DNA of 64,000 nt from JAUSFM01 sp964343705 (lineage in GTDB: Archaea > Nanobdellota > Nanobdellia > Woesearchaeales > UBA12501), in assembly GCA_964343705.1 (NCBI GenBank), contig CAYFJX010000001.1, positions 191,519-255,518 of the forward strand. The letters run 5' to 3'. Position numbers and translations under genes: made by a program. Positions 53,910 to 62,483 of this stretch are shown here, in pieces. Under the pieces are notes generated by a model. That model made no database searches. It saw only the letters and a program-made list of their open reading frames with translations, and was not told the origin of the DNA. Within the stretch, counting starts at the first letter, position 1, and every line of letters begins with the position of its first letter.

Positions 53910-55070
53910 ATGACTGACAACCAAATTAACCAACCTCACATCCCTGTGTCAAGACCTGATATAGGAGAGAAAGAAATTGACTCTGTTGTTGCTGTACTTC
54001 GCTCTGGCTGGCTGAGTTGTGGACCAAAAACAGAGGAGTTTGAAAAGCGTTTTGCAGCCATGGTGGGGACTAAACATGCAATCGCTGTAAACTCAGGAAC
54101 TTCAGGGTTGCATGTAGCACTGCGAGCGTGCGGCATCAGTGAAGGTGATGAAGTAATCACTAGTCCTTTCTCATTTGTTGCTTCAGCAAATTGTATGCTG
54201 TTTGAAAAAGCAAAGCCAGTGTTTGTTGATGTTGACCCAGTCACGTTTAATCTTGACCCTGCACAGATTGAAAAAGCAATCACACCAAAAACTAAAGCAA
54301 TTTTGCCTGTACACATTTTTGGACAAAGTTGTAACATGGATGCAATTATGGACATTGCACAAAAACACAACCTACTTGTTATTGAAGATGCATGTGAATC
54401 GCCAAGTGCCACCTACAAAGGGAAAACTGTTGGAACATTTGGCAAAGCTGCTGTTTTTGCTTTCTATCCTAACAAGCAAATGACTACAGGCGAAGGAGGC
54501 ATGGTTGTAACTGATGATAATACTGTTGCTGAGCTATGTCAAAGCATGCGTAATCAAGGAAGAGACACAGACAAACAATGGCTTACTCACAAACGATTGG
54601 GGTATAATTATCGAATGACTGAAATGAGTGCTGCAATTGGCAGTACACAACTTGACAAGTTTAAAGACATGCTTGCTAAAAGGATTGAGATTGCTGAAAA
54701 ATATAAAGAACGCTTGCAAGAAACAGAAGGAATTATTCTTCCAGAAACACATGCGGATAATAACCACACATGGTTTGTTTTTCCCATCCAAGTTGCTGAG
54801 GGTATAGACCGTGACAAAGTAATGAAGGATTTAGAAGAACAAGGGATTGCTACCAAAGCATATTTCTCACCCTGCATCCATTTACAGCCATTTTATAGAG
54901 AACAGTTTGGCTACAAAGAAAGTGATTTTCCCATTGCTGAAAAACTCAGCAAGAACATGCTCATATTGCCATTATACGTCCAGATGACCGAAAACGATAT
55001 AAACCGAGTGGTTGTATCCTTACAAAATACCCTAGCAAAGATAGCAGGTGATGGGCAAATCAGTGAATAG
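53910..55070 (+). CDS. DegT/DnrJ/EryC1-family sugar aminotransferase (LegC-like)
   Basis: 386 residues. PLP enzyme adding an amino group at C4 of a UDP-4-keto-6-deoxy sugar. Features are AVNSGTSGLHVALRA, FSFVASANCMLFEKAKPVFV, VIEDACESP and the PLP lysine in YPNKQMTTGEGGM. The pattern fits the step after the 4,6-dehydratase encoded next, as in legionaminic acid or bacillosamine synthesis. It is followed by the dehydratase after 9 bases, so the two are co-transcribed. Confidence 0.9.
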   Translation: MTDNQINQPHIPVSRPDIGEKEIDSVVAVLRSGWLSCGPKTEEFEKRFAAMVGTKHAIAVNSGTSGLHVALRACGISEGDEVITSPFSFVASANCMLFEKAKPVFVDVDPVTFNLDPAQIEKAITPKTKAILPVHIFGQSCNMDAIMDIAQKHNLLVIEDACESPSATYKGKTVGTFGKAAVFAFYPNKQMTTGEGGMVVTDDNTVAELCQSMRNQGRDTDKQWLTHKRLGYNYRMTEMSAAIGSTQLDKFKDMLAKRIEIAEKYKERLQETEGIILPETHADNNHTWFVFPIQVAEGIDRDKVMKDLEEQGIATKAYFSPCIHLQPFYREQFGYKESDFPIAEKLSKNMLILPLYVQMTENDINRVVVSLQNTLAKIAGDGQISE

Positions 55071-55079
55071 GGGGATTAC

Positions 55080-56102
55080 ATGGAATTATCATCAGAATTT
55101 TATAAAGACAAAGAAATCTTAATCACCGGCGGTTGCGGTTCTATTGGTTCTGAAATTGCTCGGCAGCTTATCAAGCTTGGAGCAAAGCTCATCAAAGTGT
55201 TTGATAATGATGAAGAAAGCCATTTTAACTTACAACATGATTTACAATCTGAAAAACTTCGCCATTTAGTGGGTGATGTTCGTAACAAGAAGCGGCTTGA
55301 CTTTGCAATGAAAAATGTAGACATTGTCTTCCACGCAGCTGCACTTAAACATGTTCCGCTGTGTGAGTACAATCCTTTTGAAGCACTTGAAACCAATGTT
55401 ATTGGAACCCATAATGTGGTGGAAGCTGCGCGTGAAAACCAAGTAAAACAATTTGTGTTTATTTCAACTGACAAAGCAGTGAATCCAACAAATACCATGG
55501 GAACAACAAAACTGCTTGGTGAAAAGATCACGCTTACTTCTGACTTGGGAGATAACATCACTAAGTTTTCATGTGTTCGGTTTGGTAATGTGCTTGGTTC
55601 AAGTGGTTCAGTAATTCCTATTTTCAAACGGCAAATTAGTCAAGGAGGTCCGGTAACCTTGACATCTCCTGAAATGACACGGTTTTGTATGTCACTTGGT
55701 GACGCTGTTTCCTTGATATTACGAATTCCTGTTTTTATGCAAGGCAGAGAAGTATTTATCCTAAAAATGAATGCCATGAAGATTAAAGATCTTGCTGAAG
55801 TTCTAATTGCAGAGCTTGCACCTAAGCATGGCTATGCTCCACACCAAGTACAGATTCAAGAAATTGGTGTTCGGCCAGGGGAAAAACTGCATGAGATTTT
55901 GATAACTCCTGAAGACTTGTCATCAGTACGCTTAGTTGATAACATCTTTGTTATGAATGCCAAGAGTAATGTTCCTTATTTTACTGAGAGGCCAGATGTT
56001 GCTGCACAGCCCTTGGATTATTCTCATTTTTCTTCTGAAAAAATGCAGCACTTGAGCAAGGAAGAGATTACTGACTTGCTACGGCGTCAACGGTTGGTTT
56101 GA
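55080..56102 (+). CDS. UDP-GlcNAc 4,6-dehydratase, probably the retaining (LegB/PglF) type
   Basis: 340 residues, SDR fold: NAD loop ITGGCGSIGSEIA, FHAAALKHVPL, catalytic STDKAVNPTNTMGTTKLLGEK. The usual YxxxK is replaced by MxxxK with a Thr-Asp-Lys triad. This is the form of retaining PglF/CapD enzymes, whereas inverting PseB has Tyr. It would give UDP-4-keto-6-deoxy-GlcNAc, feeding a legionaminic rather than a pseudaminic route. GGGGGAT precedes the ATG. It forms an operon with the aminotransferase. Confidence 0.88.
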   Translation: MELSSEFYKDKEILITGGCGSIGSEIARQLIKLGAKLIKVFDNDEESHFNLQHDLQSEKLRHLVGDVRNKKRLDFAMKNVDIVFHAAALKHVPLCEYNPFEALETNVIGTHNVVEAARENQVKQFVFISTDKAVNPTNTMGTTKLLGEKITLTSDLGDNITKFSCVRFGNVLGSSGSVIPIFKRQISQGGPVTLTSPEMTRFCMSLGDAVSLILRIPVFMQGREVFILKMNAMKIKDLAEVLIAELAPKHGYAPHQVQIQEIGVRPGEKLHEILITPEDLSSVRLVDNIFVMNAKSNVPYFTERPDVAAQPLDYSHFSSEKMQHLSKEEITDLLRRQRLV

Positions 56103-56151
56103 TTACTCTGATTGTACTAACTTTTTATAGAATAGTCTCATTCAATAACGT

Positions 56152-57311
56152 ATGACACTTGACAATATCCAAGCACGTTTACAAGAGATGGAACAGAAAC
56201 CCCATCTGTTCAACGACAAAGAGGAGCCGCTGCTTTCTTAGCTAAGGTTGGTCATCTCTTTACTTCTGTACCTAAACTGAAAAATCGGGCGTGGAACGAG
56301 TATGTTTCAATGGGAGAGTATGATGGCCTTGTTCGTCCAATAGATGAACACAGTGATAAAGCAACTAGATCAATGTATCGCAAGCTTAGGGCAGTGAACA
56401 ATGAGATCAAAAGGGTCAACGAGGGACTCAGCATCCATGCTTTTGGAGTAGTTAAAAGTGTGCGAGATCTCAACCAAGCACGCTCACTCAACAAAGGATT
56501 GCAACATGATATTGGATATATTGTGGATTCATTTACAGAAACAATACGAGATTGTTTTGAAAGAAGTTATGAAGATGCAATTACAGCATTGGAAAAGTAT
56601 TGTAATCGTGATGGTGCTGCATATCTACGTCAGGCACGAGCTGTTGCAGAGCAAGGAGAGCTTGGAAAAGCAGTGGATAATCTCCGAAAAGCAAGCCAGG
56701 GTTTTAGACGACTAAAATATGGCATAATAACCGGCATGATTGGACTGCCGGATGCTGTAAGAGAAGGAATAAGCGTCATTGCTTACCAGAAAATGATACC
56801 CCTACAGTTAAGTATTGCTTCTGACCTTGAAAACTGGGGACCTGAAAATACAAGACATAAGACAAGAGGACCAGAAAATCTTAACGAAGCAATGTGTGCA
56901 GCAGATTTCTTAGGTCTCAGCATCTCAAAACAAGTTTCAGAAATAGTAGGCCGTGTTAGTGAAGCATACCCTCACTCATTTGATGAAGATGATGTTGGTG
57001 AGCACGTGTACATTAATAACTACGAAGGTGTTGTTGGAAAAGACCTAGACAATAACGTAGTTCTCATTGCTCGGACAAGTCCGTTTGCTCTTACAGTCTA
57101 TTCAACACAAGAAGGCTTATCTGTTGTTCCCATGGGGATGGAGTTAGAGACAAAGAAGTTTAGAGCTGATACTGAAGCACACTATCTTGATGATCAGGAT
57201 TATGAACATTTTGCTTCTCAACTAGAACAAGAAGAGCAGAGGACAGGAGTAAGCAGAATAGTTCTTGATGATTTTGATACGCATAGCGTTGGTATTCGGG
57301 AAACATTGTAG
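56152..57311 (+). CDS. Hypothetical protein, apparent one-base deletion near 56200
   Basis: The ATG at 56152 lies about 28 bases after a TTTTTATAG promoter and encodes MTLDNIQARLQEMEQK, then stops at 56239. The main frame is open from 56163 but has no ATG until 56310. Reading one extra base in AAACCCC near 56200 joins the two into a protein of about 386 residues. Segments KVGHLFTSVPKLKNRAW and RAWNEYVSMGEYDGL upstream of 56310 look coding. The product is helical in the first half with a strand-rich end (NNVVLIARTSPFALTVY). No family is recognised. Confidence 0.6.
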
Positions 57312-57334
57312 AGCAAAAAAAGTTAAATAAAATA

Positions 57335-57453
57335 CGGGCCAGGGAAGATTTGAACTCCCGATCTACAGCTCACTCCCAGTTGGTAGGAGGCCTACGATAG
57401 ATTGTGTATACACACATATCTTTGTCGCCCTATCCAGACTAGGCTACTGGCCC
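57335..57453 (-). tRNA. tRNA-Arg (anticodon CCU) with two introns
   Basis: The 119-base gene has acceptor GGGCCAG/CTGGCCC, D arm GCCT-AGTCTGGATA-GGGC and T arm GGGAG-TTCAAAT-CTTCC. A normal anticodon arm appears only if two introns are removed: 31 bases between positions 29 and 30 (57392-57422) and 13 bases at 37/38 (57371-57383). This leaves stem ACAGC/GCTGT and loop CTCCTAA. The mature length is 75 with discriminator G. Intron ends are approximate by a base or two. Confidence 0.85.
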
Positions 57454-57510
57454 ATGAATTCTTTAAAAGCAAAGGGCAACACTTATAATTTTTGCGGTAT
57501 ACCCTACTAC

Positions 57511-58743
57511 ATGTTGGGAAAAATTGTTGCAGGGGCAGTTGCTGCATATCTTACTTTTTCTTCAGCTACAGCACAAGCAAGGAATCATACTGTAAACAGC
57601 CAAGTCACTACATTAGCTAAGGTGGCTGAGTATGTTGACTTACCAGTTAAAGAAGTTCGTGCATGCAACCCTCGTATGTCAGCCAGAAAAGGGCAAAAGG
57701 TTACTAAAGGAGAAAAAGTGTTTCTGGGCAGTGAATATGAAGTACAATCAGGAGACATGTATGATGCAGTACGAATCAAACATGGTGTCTCACGATCAAC
57801 ATTTGACGCTTACAACAAGCACGTGCCAAACAAACACCTGCTTCAACCAGGAGATGTACTGTATCTTCCTTGCACCACTATACCTCAAGAAAAATATAGG
57901 ACAGTACGATTCCCCAGTGGACTAGAACTTCGTATTGTTGAAAAAGACAGTGATCTTGGAAAAGAGCTGCGAGGTAGTAAAAAGTGCAATGGGTATTCCT
58001 GGAATAATAGAAAACAACGAAAAAAACTTGTTGAACAATGCCAGTTTTATAATCCTCGAGAAGGAGAACTACTTCTGATTCGAAAACAAGATTTAGAAAG
58101 GCGAGTGTCAGAAAACTTCAAACTTAAAGAACTTGTGCGAGCAAATTTTCCCTGGCTCATGCCTAGTAAGTACATCATACAACATGCAGGTGAAACTTTT
58201 TTTAAGTACGCGTATGTTGATGTAGATCTGGTAACTAAACTACAAGCATTACGAACAAAAGTAAATGGTCAAATTCCACTCGAACGACGAACATGGACAA
58301 GTGTTAGGAATGGAGATGTGCTTTCCTGCAACACTGAAGCATTACAGGGGTATCAAAAGAAAGGAGGCAACAAAAAAGTATTGCAGCACTGCCGTAAACA
58401 TGGATTTAGACCGTATGTCTACAATATAAGGATGTACAGGGAGATTGATCATGACAAACCTAAAAGAAAAAGTGGCCATGTAAGCGGGGACGCAGTAGAC
58501 ATTGCACTGAATTATTGTGATATTAGAAGAGAAGTTGAAGAGATATTCAAAAACCATGGAGTTGGTAGGGGAGATTACATAACTCATGTCGACGTTTTAA
58601 ACAGACGACGTTGGAGTTATAATGGCATGACTGTAGCAAAATGTAAAAAGCACGATGCTGCAAAAAAGAGGAAGAAACGGAAAAAGTCCCGGAAAAAACA
58701 TGTGAAAAAAAAGCAGAAAAGACTGAGAAGCACCAAGAGGTAA
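57511..58743 (+). CDS. Secreted LysM-domain peptidase M15 (D,D-carboxypeptidase-like)
   Basis: 410 residues from ATG at 57511, about 29 bases after CTTATAATT. The frame starts 57 bases earlier directly against the tRNA and that start is unlikely. Signal peptide MLGKIVAGAVAAYLTFSSAT (about 1-24). Two LysM-like repeats follow (VTTLAKVAEYVDLPVKEV and YEVQSGDMYDAVRIKHG ... LQPGDVLYLP). The C-terminal M15-type domain has zinc ligands in SGHVSGDAVDIAL and THVDV. A very basic tail (KKRKKRKKSRKK) ends it. M15 enzymes cut peptidoglycan, which archaea lack. Target and role are therefore open. Confidence 0.75.
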   Translation: MLGKIVAGAVAAYLTFSSATAQARNHTVNSQVTTLAKVAEYVDLPVKEVRACNPRMSARKGQKVTKGEKVFLGSEYEVQSGDMYDAVRIKHGVSRSTFDAYNKHVPNKHLLQPGDVLYLPCTTIPQEKYRTVRFPSGLELRIVEKDSDLGKELRGSKKCNGYSWNNRKQRKKLVEQCQFYNPREGELLLIRKQDLERRVSENFKLKELVRANFPWLMPSKYIIQHAGETFFKYAYVDVDLVTKLQALRTKVNGQIPLERRTWTSVRNGDVLSCNTEALQGYQKKGGNKKVLQHCRKHGFRPYVYNIRMYREIDHDKPKRKSGHVSGDAVDIALNYCDIRREVEEIFKNHGVGRGDYITHVDVLNRRRWSYNGMTVAKCKKHDAAKKRKKRKKSRKKHVKKKQKRLRSTKR

Positions 58744-58746
58744 AGA

Positions 58747-59694
58747 ATGCAAATCAAAACAGTGCCAGAGGATTTTCGTGTTGATGAGATCAGCACACTG
58801 CCTGAGCAAGGAGAAGGACAACACACCTATTGGTACCTCAGGAAGAGAGATGAAACAACATTACGAGCATGCAAAGAGATTGCGTTCCAGTTAAAACTGC
58901 GATTAGATGATATAGGATTTGCTGGTTATAAAGATAAAAAAGCAGTTACCAAGCAACTGATCTCACTTCGATGTTCACAAGAAAAAGGCGAATCATTTAA
59001 GCATGAAAAAATGACGCTTGAATACATCGGTTCTGGTAAAGAGGCAGTCAAAGTAGGGACATTACAAGGAAACGCTTTTACGATTGTTGTCCGTGACCTA
59101 GAAGAGGATGTAGAACCGAGGAACTTGGCTCGTTTTGTAAACTATTTTGGCACACAGCGATTTGGCAAGAATAACCTGGGGATTGCCAGGGAACTTATGA
59201 AACGAAACTATAAAGAAGCAGTCACTTTAGTGTTCAAGACTCAAAAAATGCCAGGAACACCTGGTGGGGATGCTCGACAAAACCTAAAAAAACTGCCACG
59301 ACAACTCCTCAGACTTCTTATTCACTCATATCAGAGCTGGATATTTAATGAAACAGTGAAACAAGTAATAGAAGGAAAGGACCTGGAAGAAATGGAAAAT
59401 AAAGAAATCCCTCTTGTTGGCTTTGGAATAGAGTATACTGATAAGGAAATTGAGAATATCATTAAAAACATTCTCAAGGCAGAAGGCATAACTGAACGAG
59501 ATTTCATCTTTCGAGATTTCCCAGAGCTCAGTTGTGAAGGAGACATGCGAAGCTTGTTTGCTGATATCCACAACTTGGTTATTGGTGCCTATGAAGATGA
59601 TGAGTTACATGCAGGAAAAAAGAAATGGACTCTTACGTTCTCATTAGACAAAGGCTGTTACGCAACTGTTGTTATTGACCAACTATTTAGTTAA
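58747..59694 (+). CDS. truD: tRNA pseudouridine synthase TruD (tRNA U13)
   Basis: 315 residues. The catalytic Asp lies in GFAGYKDKKAVTKQ, with FVNYFGTQRFG and the C-terminal fold segment FPELSCEGDMRSL. This is the archaeal/eukaryotic Pus7-type length and motif order. It isomerises U13 in tRNA D-arms. AAGAGGT lies 5 bases before the ATG and 3 bases separate it from the peptidase gene, so co-transcription is likely. It is convergent with adk. Confidence 0.9.
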   Translation: MQIKTVPEDFRVDEISTLPEQGEGQHTYWYLRKRDETTLRACKEIAFQLKLRLDDIGFAGYKDKKAVTKQLISLRCSQEKGESFKHEKMTLEYIGSGKEAVKVGTLQGNAFTIVVRDLEEDVEPRNLARFVNYFGTQRFGKNNLGIARELMKRNYKEAVTLVFKTQKMPGTPGGDARQNLKKLPRQLLRLLIHSYQSWIFNETVKQVIEGKDLEEMENKEIPLVGFGIEYTDKEIENIIKNILKAEGITERDFIFRDFPELSCEGDMRSLFADIHNLVIGAYEDDELHAGKKKWTLTFSLDKGCYATVVIDQLFS

Positions 59695-59700
59695 TTACTC

Positions 59701-60336
59701 TTACTCCAAAGCATCACAGACTTCTTGAAAGATCTCATCAACAGGCCTTTCAGTATCAATGTCAATCAACAGATCTTTATCTTTGAAGTATTGAATTAAT
59801 GGTTCTGTTTTGTTCTTATATTCTTTAAGCCGGACTTTTATGGCATCTGGTTTTTGGTCATCACGTTGATAGAGTTCGCCACCATCATTGTCGCAAATAC
59901 CTTCTTTTTTTGGAGGGAGGTTTGTTGCGTGAAATATTGCTCCACAGGTTTTGCAAGTCCAACGTCCGCCAAGGCGTTGGAGAATTGTCTCTTCTTTTGC
60001 TATAAAGTTAAGTACTGCGTGAATTTCAATATTTTCCGTATCCAATAAGTCAGCTTGTGGAATGGTTCGAGGATAGCCGTCAAGAATAAAACCCTTATCA
60101 AGGTCTCCTTTACCTAAACGATCCTTAAGCATATCAAAGGTAAGCTGGTCAGGCACAAGCTCGCCAGAATCCATAAATGTTTTCACTTTTTTACCAAGCT
60201 CTGTGTTGTTCTTGAGATTATCCCTAAATAAGTCGCCTGTAGAGATCTGCACAAGGCCAAATTTCTCTTGAGCTTTTTTTGCCATGGTACCTTTTCCAGT
60301 ACCAGGCGGTCCTAAAAAAATAATGCGTGTTTTCAT
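59701..60336 (-). CDS. adk: Adenylate kinase, bacterial-type long form with zinc lid
   Basis: 211 residues. It catalyses AMP + ATP to 2 ADP. P-loop GPPGTGKGT, AMP-site FILDGYPRTIPQAD and a lid with CKTCGAIFH and a second half ICDNDGG (Cys-Cys-Cys-Asp zinc set). Archaea often use a different short or trimeric type, so this form resembles bacterial enzymes. It lies 24 bases after the next gene, probably in one unit. Confidence 0.93.
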   Translation of the reverse strand: MKTRIIFLGPPGTGKGTMAKKAQEKFGLVQISTGDLFRDNLKNNTELGKKVKTFMDSGELVPDQLTFDMLKDRLGKGDLDKGFILDGYPRTIPQADLLDTENIEIHAVLNFIAKEETILQRLGGRWTCKTCGAIFHATNLPPKKEGICDNDGGELYQRDDQKPDAIKVRLKEYKNKTEPLIQYFKDKDLLIDIDTERPVDEIFQEVCDALE

Positions 60337-60360
60337 TGCATTTCCCCCTTGTTATTCAGC

Positions 60361-60852
60361 TTAACCCAAATACTCTGGATTTGCTTTCTTTTGTTCTGCG
60401 TCATTCCATGAGTCACGTAGTACATGGAGGAGGTTAGTTAGTTGTTCCCTAAATCCATGCTTTTTTGTCCATTCAGTGAAAAAGTTAGTGAGATATTCTG
60501 CTTCTTGCTTTTCGGTTGATGAAAAGCTTAGCATATTTGCTGTTCGCACAAAAACCATGAGATTTTTGAACAAGACGTATATGTTCTTTTTGTGTTCTTC
60601 ATTAAACAATCGACATTCTTGCAAGTCAATAGGATTTTGTTCTGGTTGAAAAACTGAGCTTAGCAACTTGATTGCAAACTCAAGCTTTTCTTGAGTTTTC
60701 AAGCGAATGTTCCGCAGCAAAAAGTTTGGGCTTTCTATAGTACTTATCTCAAACTCATTGTTCATAAGACTGTATGATGGAAGCTTGTATTTTTTGGTGA
60801 GCTCCCTATACGCGTCTTCTATGTCCACACTCTTTTTTTCTTCATCTGCCAT
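60361..60852 (-). CDS. Small helical protein of unknown function
   Basis: 163 residues, almost entirely helical and charged. MADEEKKSVDIEDAYRELTK starts it and DSWNDAEQKKANPEYLG ends it. A central run of hydrophobic helices (LEFAIKLLSSVF, NIYVLFKNLMVFVRTANML) suggests a helical bundle. It sits upstream of adk, separated from it by 24 bases. No family is recognised. Confidence 0.6.
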   Translation of the reverse strand: MADEEKKSVDIEDAYRELTKKYKLPSYSLMNNEFEISTIESPNFLLRNIRLKTQEKLEFAIKLLSSVFQPEQNPIDLQECRLFNEEHKKNIYVLFKNLMVFVRTANMLSFSSTEKQEAEYLTNFFTEWTKKHGFREQLTNLLHVLRDSWNDAEQKKANPEYLG

Positions 60853-60905
60853 ATATTCACCAATAATTACAGATATCTATGATTTTTGGTGAGATGAGTA
60901 TAAAA

Positions 60906-61010
60906 AGCCTCTGGCGAGAGTTGCACTCGCGACCTCCTGATTGCTTCACAGCAATGCAGTGATGCACCACCAATACAAGTCAGGTGCAATAGCTACTATG
61001 CTACAGAGGC
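60906..61010 (-). tRNA. tRNA-Thr (anticodon UGU) with a 32-base intron and an altered elbow
   Basis: Acceptor GCCTCTG/CAGAGGC with discriminator U (typical of archaeal Thr), anticodon stem CCTGA/TCAGG. After removing 32 bases at 37/38 the loop is CTTGTAA. The T loop is TGCAACT, with G at 55 where nearly all tRNAs have U. The D loop TAGTAGCTAT has C at about position 19 where G is expected. C19 and G55 could form a replacement contact. Mature length is 73. Confidence 0.85.
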
Positions 61011-61061
61011 GACTGAAAGGAGCCGCTGGAGCGCCCAAAAATTCCCAAAGGATTTTTGTGG

Positions 61062-61082
61062 ATGCTACAGAGGCGATTGAAA
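61062..61082 (-). repeat. Partial duplication of the tRNA-Thr 5' end
   Basis: ATGCTACAGAGGCGATTGAAA repeats 60998-61018 with one mismatch. The copied part covers the first 13 bases of tRNA-Thr and 8 bases of its leader. Between the copies lies AAAAATTCC-CAAA-GGATTTTT, a short hairpin. Confidence 0.55.
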
Positions 61083-61135
61083 TGAATAGTAAGGAAGAGT
61101 AAAAAAATGGTTTATAAAGGTTACTACATATATCC

Positions 61136-61744
61136 TCACTTTTCACCAGGCAGACCATGTTGGTATCCTGTAAGCCGGTACCCTTGTGGCCGGTAGAAGA
61201 GCTCAGGTGCTGGTGCAAATTGTCGCAGTTCAAAGAATTCTTTTACAAATCTAAGAATCCAGTAGCAATCATTTCGTGTACTCACTTTCCAAACATCTTT
61301 TCGTTTTCCAAATATACGGTGGACATACAAGTCATGAACATGTTTGAGAATAGAGTGGTTTTTCCATTTATTGAACGGATCAAGTTGTAAGTAGGCATTA
61401 AAGTTAATTTCAATTTCTCCTTTCCATGGCCGTAACTTACGGCCTGCTTCCATAACTTCAATACGACGCATAAAACGGGTGTGAACATCAATATCAATGC
61501 ATTGCATAACATATTTGGTGCCTTGCTGCATTTTGTGGGTTCGCCACCAGAGCCAGCCTGAATTTCCTTCTTTGGGGTTTTGGGTATGTTTTTCTTGATA
61601 GAGTTTTTCAAAGAATTTGAAGGTAGTGTTGTTAAGATACCCCTTATCTCGAAGAATATCAATTATCGCACGGTAGAAATCCTTGTAGTCAAAGACTCCC
61701 AAGTACTTTACACTCGTTTTTAAGCACGAGACTTTTTCTACCAT
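61136..61744 (-). CDS. Hypothetical 202-aa basic protein
   Basis: 202 residues, rich in aromatic and basic amino acids. It starts MVEKVSCLKTSVKYLGVFDY, with strand/helix mix (YVMQCIDIDVHTRFMRRIEV, GEIEINFNAYLQLDP) and a helical C-terminus. The promoter TTTTTAAAG lies 24-32 bases upstream, leaderless. No family is recognised. It has the look of a small conserved archaeal protein. It is divergent from the YdjM-like membrane protein. Confidence 0.6.
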   Translation of the reverse strand: MVEKVSCLKTSVKYLGVFDYKDFYRAIIDILRDKGYLNNTTFKFFEKLYQEKHTQNPKEGNSGWLWWRTHKMQQGTKYVMQCIDIDVHTRFMRRIEVMEAGRKLRPWKGEIEINFNAYLQLDPFNKWKNHSILKHVHDLYVHRIFGKRKDVWKVSTRNDCYWILRFVKEFFELRQFAPAPELFYRPQGYRLTGYQHGLPGEK

Positions 61745-61857
61745 AGAAAAACAGAGGAAAATGTGCTTTAAAAAGTTTGTGGCGTATAACAGAGCTTGTA
61801 TTTGTTATATACTTCACCCCCCATAAGATTATAAACCCCCTATTTTCTCAGATTACC

Positions 61858-62436
61858 ATGACCTTTGCATTTGGACATCTTATTGGTGCATGGCTGTTTG
61901 GCCACTTTTTACAATCAGTGACTAAGCGGCGCTGGACAAACTGGGAATGGGCCTGGCTGTTATTTGGAGGATTATTGCCAGATATTGATTTTGTTATTGC
62001 GTGGCTTGGCCTTGGAGCACACCGAACCTATTCACACAGCATACTGTTCATGATTGCATGTTTTTTTGGGGCAATCGCAGTTGGAAGTTACCTCAATCTA
62101 GTGTGGAAAGGCCTCTTTCGTAACAAGACATTGAGTGGCACAGGGATTGCACTTGCAGCAGGAGTATTCAACCACCTTATTCTTGACATGGTATTTGGAC
62201 CTCCCGGCATTACAGTCTTGTGGCCGTGGATGCAAGGATTTTGGTTCTTTGGCATGAAACCATTTGCTATTGGTGGATTGTTTTCAGGAGGAAAAGCAAA
62301 GATCCTTTTTTCATACAAGTTTGCCCTTGTAGAAATGTTTCTGGCAATTGTTTGGCTCATGTGGCTCTTTGTCAGTGGCCGAGTAGACTTTACCAGGAAA
62401 AAGGTTTTAAAGGAGTACTTTAAACCAAAGCAGTAA
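61858..62436 (+). CDS. YdjM-like membrane-bound metal-dependent hydrolase (DUF457)
   Basis: 192 residues from ATG at 61858, with GATTATAAAC about 28 bases upstream. The longer frame start is not supported. Polytopic membrane protein with LLFGGLLPDIDFVIAW, HRTYSHSILFM and FNHLILDMVFGPP, the conserved Asp/His sites of the LexA-regulated YdjM family, which are predicted membrane metal hydrolases. Substrate is unknown. Confidence 0.78.
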   Translation: MTFAFGHLIGAWLFGHFLQSVTKRRWTNWEWAWLLFGGLLPDIDFVIAWLGLGAHRTYSHSILFMIACFFGAIAVGSYLNLVWKGLFRNKTLSGTGIALAAGVFNHLILDMVFGPPGITVLWPWMQGFWFFGMKPFAIGGLFSGGKAKILFSYKFALVEMFLAIVWLMWLFVSGRVDFTRKKVLKEYFKPKQ

Positions 62437-62483
62437 GAAAGTCAAATCGCAAATAAAAAGTAACAACAGATAAGTGATATATC

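Noticed and set aside
57454..57510. Signal-peptide extension of the LysM-M15 protein
   Set aside because: It would abut the 5' end of tRNA-Arg and occupy the tRNA promoter. The ATG at 57511 has a TATA-like box at leaderless distance and starts a proper signal peptide.
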